64,000 nucleotides of DNA from Arenicola marina (GCA_964019135.1 OZ025257.1:27202352-27266351); one strand, 5' to 3'; counted from the first letter of the stretch, positions 1 to 18,688 are shown. Notes: a model not told the origin generated them from the sequence alone. Made by a program: numbers and translations.

Positions 1-90
1 TATGACATGACCAAAGTATGGTATGACATGACCAAAGTATGATATGATATGACCAAAGTATGGTATGACATGACCGAAGTATATTAGGAC
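1..90. repeat. Short tandem repeat, about 21-bp unit
   Basis: The window opens inside a degenerate tandem repeat of tatgacatgaccaaagtat, about four copies. It probably continues to the left of the window. No gene is seen from 1 to 3363; this stretch is most simply a large intron of the SLC7A gene. Confidence 0.8.
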
Positions 91-770
91 ATGATGACAG
101 TGGTATGAGTCGATCATAAGAAATGTTTTCCCCTAATTAAAGTACAGATTTGCTATATTCATCAGCTCCGACCTCTCACCTCCACCCTTCCTCCTTTAGC
201 CCCATTCCCTTCTCTTCTATCTCTTCTATCCGGACTGTACAGTCACCAAGAACAAGTGTCAGGACTGTAGTGTCTGAACTTTCAGGCTACTGTCAGGGTC
301 ACTGACACTGGTGTTGACCACAGCTATGCTTGTTCTTTCAACCAGTCCAGATTGATTTCATCAGACATTCCTGTCTCCCTGACCATATCCATATGATATC
401 TAGGGCTAGCCTGAATCTTCAGACGTTACAGTTTGACAGTCTGATGCTTACTGTTACAGTCACAAGAACAAGTGTCAAGACTGTACCGTCTGACGGTCTG
501 AACATTCAGGCTAATCTATGACTATCTGACTTGTTCTAGCTTGGACTAAAACTTTAGTTCAAGATCAAAATTAGCCAAAGCTGTCAAGTTAGATGGTTTT
601 ATATCAAAATACCAACCTTCAATCTCAACAAAACGTACTGACAAGTAGACGTCAACAAATCCCTTTTTTTTTTCCCTTCGTATACGTTACCATAATAGCT
701 CGCTAGAGCTCGCTAATAAACATATAGATCTTGCTGTCACATAGTATACCTGTAATCTATATTATCTATC

Positions 771-1080
771 TATACTAATAAAATGAAGCTGTCCGTCTGT
801 CTGTCTGTCTGTCCCACCTATGGTCTATCCCACCTATGCACCCGCTGCGTGCACCAGCACATTGGCACCAGCAGCCGCCTTGAACATTTTGAATGTGTCA
901 ACATTGTCGCTGGGTGCTCATCGCTTTGCCCGCATAATCAACAATACCTTGCCAACACTAATGACATTAGTCCCAACGCCTTATCGCCGAATTCAAAACC
1001 ATATCAGATATCTGTGGCAAGCCAGTAGTCATACTGGTAGCAATGTCCAAACCGTCATCAAAGCAAAGCAATAACATCTC
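771..1080 (+). mobile_element. Possible Helitron-like 5' end
   Basis: The sequence tctatactaataaaatgaag is followed at once by a (tgtc)n run. This resembles the 5' terminus of Helitron-type elements known in several invertebrates, which often start TCTATACTAATA. I did not find a convincing 3' hairpin with a CTRR end, and the small open frames here match no family I recognise. The call rests on the terminus alone. Confidence 0.25.
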
Positions 1081-1373
1081 ACTCCCGCTAGACATCAGTT
1101 ACCGCAGTCGTGATTAAGGATTTTCATTATTCGTGAACTGATAATCTTAATATTATAAACACCATGAATTGGGAAATCGCCAATTTATATCATGTATCCA
1201 CCTTCCATGGTATGCGGGGAGTTTTCCATTTAATTTATCGTGGCCTGCGAATAAAGAAATGTATTTTTCGTGATTTGGGAACACGACCCCCCCCCCCCCC
1301 CCAGCCCTCATCAGCCCATGTGCTTATTGACAATTACGATAACTTATACATGTATAAGCTTACATTTCTTTAT

Positions 1374-1745
1374 TAAAGCAATATCCTCCTCCCCATGTCA
1401 AATAAGTATATTTTATCTTGAATTTGAATCCTGAAAGCATGTGGGCTATCCGGCGAGAAGCATTTTGGTCAACGGAGCAGAAGTTGGTGGCCGGCTTTAT
1501 ATCCCTGCCCGCCTGTTCGCAGTTCGCTATTTTGTGTGTGATGTCGACCGCGGCTCGCTAGGACGTCCGCGCGCAATAAAAATAAACCGCGCAGTTTTAT
1601 GTTGAAATTGTTGTTTTACAGACTCGCAGAGATCTAAGACATATGCATCATAATTTTAAGATACTTTTAGTCTTGATTCTAACATGTAAACAATCAAAGA
1701 CGGCGCATGTATGTATATGGCTTTAACCTTAATCTATAACTTTCC
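1374..1745 (+). repeat. Interspersed repeat family A, uninterrupted copy
   Basis: This stretch matches 58606-58825 plus 59498-59610 closely. Shared landmarks in order are ttaaagcaatat, catgtcaaataagtata, gtgggctatcc, tatatccctgcccgcctgtt, gtgatgtcgaccgcg, aggacgtc and agatacttttag. This copy is continuous at the point where the other copy carries an insertion, so it serves as the empty site for that insertion. Confidence 0.8.
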
Positions 1746-2117
1746 ATCATCTCCTACTAGAGAGACGAGTCACACATCCACCTACAACTCCCATTGATTT
1801 AGCCTCAACTTCTAACACAAAATAGTTCTGAATCAGTTTGTCGTTGCTGAAGCAGGATTCCCCCAGAGCTTTTTAGTTGTGTGCGCAACGAGAGCAGACA
1901 ATGTATGAGCGTTCTCTATTGTTCAGATGAGCGGCAAACGGCAGACGATAACCCGTGATGACGTCACAACGATAAATCAACACCTACAAGTACGCGCACT
2001 CTGACCGTGGTTCGAGGGCCACATTGGCTAGCTGAACGCTCGCTGAGAACGGCGCAAATAAAAGCACCAACAATAGCCATAATATACGGTGCCCGGTTTA
2101 GGACATCGCGATTTTTT

Positions 2118-2400
2118 TTTTTGGAGCAAGACTTATTTTTTTTCACAAAAAAAATAACTCGTTCCACAACGACTTTGTCGCGGAACGAGTAATTTTTTTA
2201 TCAAAAAAGAAACTCATTCCAAATTTCGTCGCAGAACGATTTTTTTTTTTTCAAAAAAAAACAGTCATTCCGAACTTCGTCGCGGAACGATTCGTCGCGG
2301 AACGATTTTTTGTTTTCAAAAAAAAAGTCATTCCGAACCTCGTCGCGGAACGATTTTTTTTTTTTAAAGTCATTCGAAAGCCGGGGTGGCATCCCGATTT
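2118..2400. repeat. Tandem repeat of about 60 bp with poly-A/poly-T spacers
   Basis: About five degenerate units alternate A and T runs with the motif ttcgtcgcggaacga and the motif gtcattccga. The two motifs are partly complementary, so each unit can form a small hairpin. No coding sense is apparent. Confidence 0.75.
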
Positions 2401-2777
2401 TTTTTTTTTTTGTCTGAGCTTTGGCGCGAGGATGGGAAGCGACTGAAGAATGTAGGTAGGTACACACATGTACACGCAGTAAGGAACGTAGTGACTCCGC
2501 CCCCCAACCTCGGGGGGGGAGGGTGGCGGCAAATGCGGTTGTCAAGCAGCTACTAAGCTGGTTACGTGAACTCTTGGCTACCTTCCAAGTCAGCCCGATT
2601 GTCGCCAAAACAATGGGAGAGTGTCTACACAGCGATCCAGGTCAAAGCGTGAAGAGCTGGGAGCCGCCAGCAAGTAACATGGTAAGGACGTATCATGTAG
2701 CTTTTGTACAATATATTAAATTGTTCTCGGCAACAGCGCCATATGTTTGGGGCTAGTAAGGAGCCTATATAAGAATT

Positions 2778-2824
2778 GAAACCGGTGATTTTATCTGCTC
2801 CAAAAATATAAAATCACCGGTTTC
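2778..2824. repeat. Perfect 17-bp inverted repeat (hairpin)
   Basis: gaaaccggtgattttat at 2778-2794 is followed after 13 bases by its exact reverse complement at 2808-2824. It may be a terminal remnant of a foldback element. No function can be assigned. Confidence 0.85.
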
Positions 2825-3363
2825 CAAACAAATCACCCAAGGCTCAGCATCAAGGGCACTGATCGTGGCAATAGACCAACGTTAATGACAACAACTGTGA
2901 GATTCAAGCCCCCTCAGGACCCGTCAATGCCACTTCAGATCGACCGTCAGGGGGCAACACGAGTCCTGTCTTACCTGGTCCCAGGGGCCGGGTCCCACAC
3001 ACAACACAAAAGTGTTTTTGACAACAAAGACCAAGTCTGCAACAGTGTCTTACATCTTACAGTCTTCGAGCATGGGACCATCTTAACAGTCTTTGACGAG
3101 GGTCCGTAAGTTTGAGGTGCCCGGGGTGAATATTTCGCCCTCAAATAGGCCGTTAGCATGAGGTGGGCGAAAATTATATATTTGTTTATGTCTTTTATTG
3201 CACATTCGGGCCACGGGCCCATGGAACATATACAAACATTTGCATTCTTCATGCGCACAAGTGAAATAAAACCAGATTATCGAGTCTGTTAACCATGTGA
3301 CTAACAGTCAGTAATCTCTAACAATGTCCTTCACGACAGCGTCTTACTCCAGATGGTACTCAC

Positions 3364-6300
3364 CCAGAGCTGCAGGAAGGCCGGCAACGGTCCGAACGAC
3401 TCCAGAATGTAAGCGTAGTCTCCCCCGGATCTCGTGATCGTCGTGCCCAGCTCAGCGTAGCACAGCGCCCCCACCAGGGAGACAACGCCGCAGACAACCC
3501 ACACCACCAGCGACATCCCCACCTGAAAAGAGGTCAGCGTCAAGGTCAAGGCGACATACATTGCTGACGAATTTCACCACGCAACAATTAGCTCGATTAT
3601 GCAATACCTTAATATTTGGTTCCGTCGAATCAACCATCGAAGAAAACATCATATTGTTTAAAGCTGTCCAGACATATATCATAAGCACTGGTAGATTTTG
3701 AGTCTTAAATGTCTCACTCAAAAAACAGTTTTTAATAAGAGCTCACCCGTCGCTGTAATGTATATTTTGGAATTATCTCCATCTCGATCTCGATTACGGT
3801 AGCATTCTCTCTTTAGAGATTATTACTTCCTTGTATTCTTCTGTATATGTCATTGTTTATATGTTCGAGGTAGTCATTAAGATGTGTATGCGCTGTTGAT
3901 AACCTCGTTAAATAAATGAAGTTTACATAAAAAAAAATACATTGCTGACGGGTAATTGGCAGTGCGACTTGTGATCGGGTCACACGCGGCGAACCAGACG
4001 ACAAACTTCATTCCTTAAAGTTATGCACGCGGCTATTTCCCGCCAATGTTCTACATAGTATGCTGCATTGACAGATTAGCAGTCACATTTAACGGGACTG
4101 TAACAGGAGTTTTACATGGAATGGTATAATAGAGCAAGGAAAGTCTACGTGAAAGAAGCTCCGTCTACTACGTCACATATGTTATTCCACAGTTTCAGAG
4201 ATGTTGTGCAGGCTCCAGGCTCCAGCCTGGCCCAATTTAGCCTGTATGTGCACAAAAGTGGCCTAAAACACCAACATTCCATTCCAGGCTCCAGCCAATA
4301 CATTCGGTTGGCAATCATCCACACACTAAATAGGCCGTATAACGTTACATATTCAGGATCTGATTTTGGCGGGAAACCATTTGGCGGGAAAGTAAGTAAG
4401 ACAGAACGTAAATAAACAACGTCGTTTTATTAGAAAAACATTCTTTCTTCTTGGGGTTGGGGGTGGGGGGTGGCGGGGGCTATCACCTCAGATTTTAGCT
4501 GAAAGTCGGCAGCACAAACACTGGGTTTGAAGGGTCAAAGTCAACCCCCAAGTGACCAAGTTCATTAATGAGACCGTTGCCGATGCACACACCTCGGCCC
4601 ACATGACATGGTGTGTTCACCACTCGGTCGGGCAACATGGGCTTTTGACGGACGTTGTGCTCTGAGAAATACCCCACCTCTACCCCCACCCCCCCCCCCT
4701 TCCGCTCGCACCATATACAAATAAACGAGTGGCGTGTCGTGTCTTGGACATAGAGATCAAATACTTTGATCGGTGAGGTCATCTCATAGAATGAAGGGTC
4801 AAGGTCGAAAATAAGCCCAAAAGTGTAAATGTAAATCTTATCGTTTGCCAGGAAGGACAAGGGGTCTGTATCCTGTACCCATTGGCGAACCTCACATAAA
4901 GGACGCGCTGTTCACCACAGGCCGTCGGAGTGGTTCACTTTCACATCCATGGACAGATCCGAATAGCCGAACCTGTTTACACTACTTGGCGACCCAATAA
5001 CTGGAACTTAACAATGCCATGTATGTGAGATATACGGGTATTTATTCCTGTCCAAGACACTCTATACGCAGTGCCAGATGCCAGATGGTCACAAGGCAGG
5101 GCTGCTACACAGACACCGGAGGGGATAAATAATACCGGGATATCAGTCCGGTCTGGATAGACTCGTGACATTGAACCCCAGGGCAGATTCCCACGGCATG
5201 AAATTGTGGTGCTAGTGGAGCGCAGATGATACCCTGGGAAAAAAAACTCCCCCAAAGTGCCTTGCACAGACCGCGTGGTTTGAATTACAAAGACAGGTCA
5301 ACTGAGTGTATAAGGTATTTACATCTTAGGATAATGGATATTCCACACCGTCCACACTAACTAGAAAGACAAATAATCTGAAGATTATGTCGCGGTCACC
5401 CAACTGTTCGTCCTTTCTGCATAGAAAGAAAACACCGCCCAGATCTGTCGACACGGAGCGTTCCGCTTGCGCTACTGCCAGATGTGAAGAACGAGCGACC
5501 TCTGCTGGGAGAGTGGCCCGTCCACAAGGGTAGTGGCCCGTAAGTTCGAAACGGCGGGGACGGAATATCGCCCTCGAATGGGATGTCAGCATGAGATGGG
5601 CAAAATGTTCGACCCGGCGTTTCGAACTTACGGGTCCAGCTGGTTTGTTACTGTGGCTGCAGTGTTACTGTCACAGGCCTGTTACCTTTTTCTGGAAGAC
5701 ATGGCCCCTCACTAGGTTAATTCTGAGCGGTATGACATTAGAGATACAAGCGTCTCATTTAAATCACCCAATCAACCACTGCTTGATCTTGCGTTTCCGA
5801 AATCACGCTCCTCTCCCCAGAGCAATCCATACAAGCATACCCACACGGACACTGCATAATATGACAATGAAGATATGGTGAAGGCCACGTAATTGGTAAC
5901 GAATTTCTATTATGTTTATTGTGCCATATTGACAAAGACGGACAACAGATATTGAAATGTCAGCGGTTTAAAGCTGGATCCATTAGCAAATGGGTTGATA
6001 AATTAGTCATTCTATATTTATGCCTTCTTTTTATCAAAAATGGGTATGGGACGGGGCGGTGGGGGGGTGTGGGGGGTTGTCACAGGGCATTGAACTGTCG
6101 ACTCCTGGCTGAGTTCACGCTGTCATTCCGGTCTCGGGGGGCGCACTGCCGTAGTCTTCGTCTCGTGGGACTGTCATACCTATCACCGGATCAATCGTTT
6201 TTCATTGGGGGGGAATTATAGGCATATCTCGTTTCACTGTGGTGGTAGCAGCGGTTTATTAATGATTTCTTTTATTACGATTTGGCAACGACACCATAAG

Positions 6301-9300
6301 CAGCTACCATTCCGTGAAATGTCGATGCGATGATGATAATTAGGTAGCGTAAACGTTTGCGAGATATCACCGCATAATAAGCAGTTGCATGCCCCACTTA
6401 ATTCGTCACTTCCTTTCACGACGCTGATTCAGGTGATCTAGTTTAACTGCGGGCGCATCGGTTTCCTGATAATGTTGTTTATTAACCGCGGGGCGCGCGC
6501 ACTGGGACGGTACGATTACCAGTTACCGATCCGCGAATTGTCGATGTGGTCGATGTATAGTAAAAGTACATGCGAGATATCACCACATGACAAGCATGGT
6601 TACACCTCTCTCACTTCATTTCACCACGATTATTCCCGCGATTTCACGTTGTATTGAACGAGGGACGATTCTCTCGATTGGCGACCAACGCAACCGCGAG
6701 CGCGCATTCAATTTAGTTGGTTCTTTATGTCATGTTGTACACACGTGATAAGGCTAAATGAAGTGGCTAAAGGAACCTCTGGGGCAATTAGGTAAAAAAA
6801 AAAACCAATTAGGTTGGACAAGTCAGTTATCAAGCCCGGGGGGTGGGGGGCACTATTATACAAATCTGGTGGCAGGGTTCCGCGAGGGTGCCTTGGTGCC
6901 TGAGAGAGCGGGTATTTGTGATAAAAGATACCCCTATAGAGCGGATATTTTAAAACTTGCGACCGGGGTGGGGGCTCTCAAAATAAACGGTAACACGCCC
7001 CGACCGAGCGGATTTTGGCGGTAAAACGCCCCGACCGAGCGGGTTTTGGCGGGGAAAATGGGGGGGCTTTACCGCGGTACGCTCCCCCCCCAGCACTACA
7101 TGTACCACCTCCCCCCCCCCCCCGGGCTATCCAGCCAGCCCTTGCCACAGGGGGCCAATCAGCTCGTCGCGCCTCAATAAAACTTATCGCAGGTAACGTA
7201 ACTGGCGGTGCACGTGAAGCCCTCCCTGCATCGCCAGGGACATGTGTACTACTATTTTCGCGCCCGGGGGCATGAGAACGGCCCAACGCCCCGCCGGTCA
7301 TTGCCTTTACCTGGAGTTATACAGTACCCAACGCGACCGGGGCAGGTAACGAGTTATACAACCCGATCGAAATTAGACTTCATTTCTGAGTTCGGGGAGG
7401 GATGGGGGAACTGCATAGTGTACGATTTTTGATTGATGAATAAAATATAATACGTTTGCTACACGTGGATCTCACTGTAGCCTTATATTGATATGTGTGT
7501 GTGTGTCTAGATCTATGCGTTGATATGCCCGTATGACAACCAAAGCGAGACACGTGGTTGGTCTAAAGCGTCCTCCCGTAATTACACTCCAGCTGTCACC
7601 CCTGTAATGACTTTACTACGACCGCCCGGCGACACACAGACAGCTGTCGCGCTCGTATACAGCAGTGAGAGGTTTCGTCTTAGGTAGACACGTGGGTGGT
7701 TCTCAACGGCTTGCAATCATTGCATCAGATAGACTTACATATTCAAGCAGGCCTGAACCCAGCCTGTCCACCTGAACCCAGCCTGTCCACCTGAACCCAG
7801 CCTGTCTACCTGAACCAAGCCTGTAGCATGGTCCTAGTATTGCGTTAACAAATATTGCACCTGGTTCAGGATTTGAATAGATATGTATCTGCAACTGGTG
7901 AAAAAAATTGATAAATAGAGGTTTGAGAAAGACTTTTTACTTCATCTGTAAAATGACAGAACATTGGAAGAAATTGTAGGCAAAGGGGTTACCATAGAAC
8001 ATTGTATTCTTTTCCATGCAAATGGCTTTTACAACAGTCATCCCATAAGCACTCTGACCATACGGATGGCACCAGAATGCATATAGTGATTTCTAGGTGC
8101 CATTTTTATAGCAATTACAGTATTACACAACAACAAAAAGTAGAATAGTATTTAAATCATTTTCTATGTATAGTCTACTATTACTTAATTTATTCATCAA
8201 CAGCTTCATTCTCATTGAAGTATTATTTGTAAGAAAAAAATACCTATTATGTCATATTGATCACTTTCTTGTAAACATATCCACTATTAATTTAACTGGT
8301 AAAATATGAAGCATAGTATCATACAACTTTTATTATTAAGACTTGATCAGTTTCGATTATTAATTAAGACACAAGAATATTTATCTCTGAATGCCACTGA
8401 AATGCAGTGAGTAATCAATGTACCAGGTAATTCCATATAAGTTATAAATAATATTTATAGGTTGATACTTAGGCTGCTTTTGTATACATAAGTCCAATGA
8501 ACAGACTGAGGTTGACGACAGATTAACAGATTCTCCCAGATTAAGAGCACAGGCCCAGATTTTGAAATATGGTAGGGGTTTTAAACCATTTTTTTACATA
8601 TATGAAGTTACTGGGTCAAGAAATGAATCAGGCAATGAATGACGAAACACGCCCCAGGCTAGGTGCCCAGACTACTGACTACTACACCAAGGTGCATGGT
8701 CTCCTATGGATACAATGGCATTTATATCATCATTTTTTGTTTGTAATTAGTTGTTTTTGAGATATAATAAACTATAGTTTATCTTAATACAAATTCAGAT
8801 ATAGGGTAATACAGAGTAAGCTTATAATACTACAGATTGACTATCCATAGACCTATATGTCAATATATTATAATGCTACAGATTCCAGCCGATGATGCAA
8901 TAGGCTGAAACCTCAAGAGGTTGGCCATGCTACTGAACCTACTCCAGTTGGGTGTAAACTGACTGAAGTGTACAGACAGAAATACAAAGTTAAGTTATGT
9001 TGGGAGATACAGTCAGAGTAACCTTATAACAGTAATATATATATATCTACCATGCACAATGTCCTTATATGTACATAATAGTATACAGTTGATGATGCAA
9101 CAGGGTGAAACCTGAAGAGGATGGAAGTGCTACAGAACCCAGTCTGTTTAAACTGAGATAGATCTAAGTGCACAAACAGAAACACAAAGTTAAATTGACC
9201 GAATATTAGGCTCAACGAAACGCAGGACCAAGCGACACTTCAGCACTCGGTGGATGCGATGATGCGATACACAACAAACCCAACAAGCAACTAAGCTTAT

Positions 9301-9557
9301 AATAGACGTATAGTATTGGCACAGTGCCATAAAACTTTTCGCGTCACGTTTTCGCGTCTCAAACTTACCGAGCCTGCATTCTGGAGGACGCCTCGTGGGG
9401 TTAAGAAAATCCCGGACCCGATAATCGTGCCAACGATGATGCCGATTCCATTTCCCAATGTGATTTCTTTCTTCAGTTTGACGCCGCCTTCGTCTCCCTG
9501 AGCCTGGCCCCCGCCAACAGAGGCAGAGCTGCCCGACGATGGCTTTCTTAGTGACAT
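3364..9557 (-). CDS. LAT-type amino-acid transporter (SLC7A family), 5' part only
   Basis: Light subunit of a heteromeric amino-acid exchanger of the plasma membrane; in this family it pairs with an SLC3 heavy chain and exchanges large neutral amino acids. Coding exon 1 is 9369-9557 (63 codons, ATG at 9557, donor GTAAGT) and exon 2 is 3364-3522 (53 codons, acceptor TTTTCAG, donor GTGAGT); both junctions are phase 0. The N-terminus is Gly/Ser-rich and cytosolic. TM1 carries the APC-family motif [12 protein letters not shown], and exon 2 encodes TM2 and part of TM3 with [12 protein letters not shown] and SGGDYAY. These motifs resemble LAT1 (SLC7A5) slightly more than LAT2. The 5.8-kb intron holds only repeats. 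The next exon is not recognised in 1-3363, so the gene runs off the left edge. The exact paralogue cannot be decided from 116 residues. Confidence 0.88.
5454..5518. repeat. Interspersed repeat family B, copy 1, with CTCF-like motif
   Basis: Matches 36758-36831 through gcgttccgctt(g/a)cgcta and cctctgctgg(g/t)agagtg. The core CCTCTGCTGG fits the reverse complement of the animal CTCF consensus. It lies in the SLC7A intron. Binding is not shown. Confidence 0.5.
5533..5634. mobile_element. Foldback/MITE-like element, about 100 bp
   Basis: cccgtaagttcgaaacg at the left end is mirrored by cgtttcgaacttacggg at the right end, enclosing about 65 bp. A diverged relative is at 3102-3180, sharing gggtccgtaagtttga, atttcgccctc and agcatgaggtgggc. 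The two copies suggest a small transposed family. Confidence 0.6.
7738..7822. repeat. 20-bp tandem repeat, about 4 copies
   Basis: Unit cctgaacccagcctgtccac, in the SLC7A intron, away from any exon. Confidence 0.85.
8890..9195. repeat. Diverged direct duplication, about 105 bp, offset 201 bp
   Basis: 8890-8994 and 9091-9195 share gatgatgcaa, ggtgaaacct/ggctgaaacct, aagaggatgg/aagaggttgg and acaaagttaa. It lies in the SLC7A intron just downstream of exon 1. Confidence 0.65.
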
Positions 9558-10201
9558 TTTTGATACTCCAGCGACTCGTGGGCTTCACGTGTGTTCAAAT
9601 TGTACTCCTACTTGAACAGTACTACAATCTATAGATAAGTTTTGAGCGTGGGATGCTCCCAGCCTCGACTGCTGCACAAGTTCAGTCCAAAATATGGGCG
9701 GTTTTAGGGCGCCTCTGTTAGAGTAGCGGAGACCACGCTTTGTACTCGTCAACCTCGTGAATGACATAAACACAGCGGCAGCAGCCAATCGCTGACGAGA
9801 CCGACCCACTCTCTGCCTTCGACTCACTCCGCTAGGGCTCCATTATATCTCTGTTGTCGCCTACGTCCTGAATGCATTTTCACACTCGCTCGCCAGGGCG
9901 GCGCTGCGCAGATTGATAGGAAAAATGCGTCGCGCATTTCCAAAAATTAGTGCTGGGACCCAGCCTAAGCCTAATAACGCATGAAATCAGGTGATGAAAA
10001 GAAAGAGTTCTGTCACAATTATAACTTTTTCGAAAGGGTACACGATGTGTTTTGCTGTATTAAATACGCAAAGCTCGTTATGTTTATGTTTGATTGTTGA
10101 AAACTATAATGTTGCAGAAAATTACAGCTGATTTGACCGTTTTTCAAGAATCTTGAAATTTGCCCCCGGCCGACAGCAGCGGTAAAAGCGGAGCTTGCAT
10201 A

Positions 10202-10215
10202 GCGCCACCGTGCGG
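10202..10215. promoter_or_regulatory. Motif shared with the PSMB5 promoter
   Basis: gcgccaccgtgcgg occurs here, about 645 bp upstream of the SLC7A ATG, and again at 17993-18006, about 65 bp upstream of the PSMB5 ATG. Both lie upstream of minus-strand genes in the same orientation. Role unknown. Confidence 0.35.
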
Positions 10216-11520
10216 GGAGCTTGGAGACCGACCCTCCAGCGCCCTCCAGCTCTAGACCAATCACGTCGCACTGGTATTAAAACTAAATACCGAAAACGCC
10301 ACGTTCGCCCCCAAAATAAAAAGTGTGGTATCACACTCTATATTACACGTATACTTTGCCCAAACCTCCACCCAGATACCAATTGAGAGTATAAAATGAT
10401 GCAGGGTGGTACAAGTGTCTAAGAATTGTTTCTTTCATGGTTTTCATCACTTCACATAATAACCGGAGGGTCAATGTTTGAAACATTTAGCCTTTTTTCG
10501 TTAAAGGGAAAGCCAATATACCGGATTAAGACCAGTCAATGAATGATTTTTTATTAAAACTATGAAATCAAATGAGGTTATTGTTGACCTCTTTCCCCAT
10601 CCTATCGGGCATCGCTTTATCACATGACCACGAACCTAACATTCCCTCGATCATGGTAAATGTGGTACTTATTAGTCACGAAATCTAAACAAAGTTTGCC
10701 ACAAAATCTGAGCGATAAAAGCTGTACTTTTTGCGCCAATCGACCTACACGAAGATTTCAGTTTCACTATTCATCGTGCTAATGAGACAGAGCCCCGGGT
10801 TTATCTAAATAAGCAGATGGTGTGGTATTTTTGATAAATGTGGTAATCAGTAGACGTCCCTATTCGTAGCGTGAACCTATATTTACGTCACGAAACGTCG
10901 AATGATCGCTGCTGACTATCTTAAGGCGTCAAGTGGAACAAAGTATTTCTAATTATGCACCGAATAACATTCACGGGTATTTTATTTTGATAGCACAATA
11001 TATTTGGATTCAGTTCTGGACTAAAGTCAGTTATCTGGAACAGTATATATTTGCAGCTTTGAAGAAAGTCATAATGTATCTGTCAGTTGTAACTTAGAGG
11101 GGTCCTCATGATTCGTCGCCAAAAATAATGCAGGTCGTAGTCGAATTACAAATGCTCAACCGAAACCCAGTATGGAGGTAGGTATATGATCTCGCGAAAA
11201 CAAATAACTACAGAAAATAATTTCGGTTTCGCTTTCGATATCACGAGAACTGTCCTGTTACTTCATTTTTATCTAAGCACTCGTTGTGCATTTAAAACTG
11301 TTATCAAATGATAAGGTTCTGAAATTTTGGAAGATGCCAGTTTATATATCCTTTAAACCGGCAGACCCAGACTACCGTAACACCGACGTAGAGTGTTTAT
11401 GCGGTGTGCGGTTGCAGGCCCCGGGAGAGCGGACACCGTACCAGAATCACCGCTGCATGATCATGCGGTGTGCGTGTGCAAAACTGAAAAAAAGAGTCTC
11501 GCCGGCGGCCGTCCATCCGG

Positions 11521-11685
11521 AGCCTGCACACGCTCACCGCACGCACACCGCACGCACACGGCGCGCACACCGCACGCACACGGCGCGTACACCGCACGCA
11601 CACCGCACGCACGCACACCGCACGCACACCGCACGCACGCACACCGCGCGCATACCGCACGCACACCGCGCGCACACGCGACGGC
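11521..11685. repeat. GC-rich CACACG/CGCACG microsatellite
   Basis: An imperfect purine-pyrimidine alternating tract of about 165 bp built from cgcacgcacac blocks. It is prone to Z-DNA. Open frames across it are artefacts of the repeat. Confidence 0.9.
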
Positions 11686-11931
11686 GATAATTAGTGTATT
11701 CCGGTGCCCGAAATTCCGACGCTACAAACCACTACGCATTACAACATAAAGGCGGTTTAAATATTAGCAAGAGGGTCACCACCAAAGGTTCCCAGTTACA
11801 TCATTACCACCCCATCATGACAATCGGGGCTTTGGCAATAGTTTCTGCACGGCAGGGTCTTTGTTGGTATGTGACACGTGCATTAGGTCATCAATTAGTA
11901 CTAACACAAGAATCATAGGTCTGTAAATACA

Positions 11932-11937
11932 TTTATT
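11932..11937 (-). terminator. Candidate poly(A) signal of PSMB5
   Basis: AATAAA on the minus strand, about 320 bp past the PSMB5 stop codon; the spacing is normal for a 3' UTR. Confidence 0.45.
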
Positions 11938-12256
11938 ACAAGAAATACGAAGCAACATCCTGCGACTTGTTCACACACATAAATCATGATAATAATCCAG
12001 CACTGTGGAGTAATGTCACTGGGGAGTTAACGCGTACCGTCACCGGACTTCACCAGTAGTGCGATCCCCATCTAGAGCAGGTTCATCCTCAACTCTCACT
12101 TTAGCATTACAACACTTGCCCTACGTTATGAAACCAGTCGCTCCGGGAGAGACATTAAACTGTACGTTAGACCTTAGAATGAGAGCGATACTATGATCTC
12201 CAGAATTTTCGGGCCGCTGCAACACGTGCAGAAGGTCGCTCATGGAAGCGGTAATA

Positions 12257-17930
<5,674 letters not shown>

Positions 17931-17967
17931 GACTGTGCTTCTTTCAATCTCTTACGGCCACTGGCAG

Positions 17968-18006
17968 GTGGCGCTGGGAGCTGGAAAAGGTGCGCCACCG
18001 TGCGGA
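17968..18006. promoter_or_regulatory. PSMB5 promoter palindrome with CTCF-like core
   Basis: ggtggcgc at 17968-17975 is repeated inverted as gcgccacc at 17993-18000, about 50 bp upstream of the PSMB5 ATG. Read forward, cagGTGGCGC fits the right half of the CTCF consensus. The right arm belongs to the 14-base motif also seen at 10202. Confidence 0.4.
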
Positions 18007-18104
18007 GAGGTTCAACTCTTAAAATCAGACGCTGGCTCTCAGAACCAAGGCTGGAATAACAAAAAAAGAATCCTGTTCAGATGAATTTATATGGTCCAGA
18101 CAAA

Positions 18105-18245
18105 ATAATATGTTTGTCTAGGCAAAATAATATGTTTTGTCCAGGCAAAATAATATTTGATCCAGGCAAAATAATATTTAGTCCAGGCAAAATAATATTT
18201 GGTCCAGGCAAAATACTATTTGGTCCAGGCAAAATAATATTTTGT
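18105..18245. repeat. 21-22-bp minisatellite, about 6 copies
   Basis: Unit ggcaaaataatatttggtcc, upstream of PSMB5. Confidence 0.9.
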
Positions 18246-18428
18246 CCGGACGTAGACTATATAGACCTAGAATATTTTGGCGGGAATTTTTTTTCTGAAA
18301 TAATATTTTTCTCGGACGTAGATCTAATCTTAATACACTGCACAGTAGTTAAGCAGTACGGCCGTTTGGAGGAGCCACAGGCGGACGTGTACGGCGTTGT
18401 TTGGCACAAGGCCTACAGCAGCACTATA

Positions 18429-18688
18429 AGGGCCCCTGAGGGGGGGTAGCCATGTCGCGTGTCGATTTTAAGAAAAGGTCCATGTCGCGTGTCGATTTTA
18501 AGAAAAGGTCCATGTCGCGTGTCGATTTTAAGAAAAGGTCCATGTCGCGTGTCGATTTTAAGATAAGTTCCATGTCGCCGTGTCGCTAAGTCTTATGTCG
18601 CATGTCGATTCTAAGACAACCCCAATGTCGCGTTGTCGATTTTAAAAATCGCCGTGTCGCCGTGTCGAAAAAGCCCCTCTGGGGCCCT
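18429..18688. mobile_element. 260-bp TIR element filled by a 30-bp minisatellite
   Basis: Ends are agggcccctgagggg (left) and cccctctggggccct (right), inverted with one mismatch. They are flanked by the direct repeat ACTATA at 18423-18428 and 18689-18694, a 6-bp target duplication. Nearly all of the interior is a tandem array of catgtcgcgtgtcgatttta plus agaaaaggtc, four good copies followed by diverged ones. It is non-autonomous with no coding sequence. Confidence 0.75.

Larger units (their letters stand above)
9558..11931. other. Spacer between SLC7A start and PSMB5 3' end
   Basis: No gene recognised. It must contain the SLC7A promoter and any 5' untranslated exon. It also holds a promoter-like motif at 10202-10215 and a CACACG-type array at 11521-11685. 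Open frames of up to 134 codons here lie in the simple repeat. Confidence 0.6.

Noticed and set aside
2201-2608. 135-codon minus-strand frame
   Set aside because: It runs through poly-A/T tandem repeats; low-complexity translation.
11286-11749. Thr/His/Ala- or Arg-rich frames of 118-134 codons
   Set aside because: They lie in the CACACG-type microsatellite.
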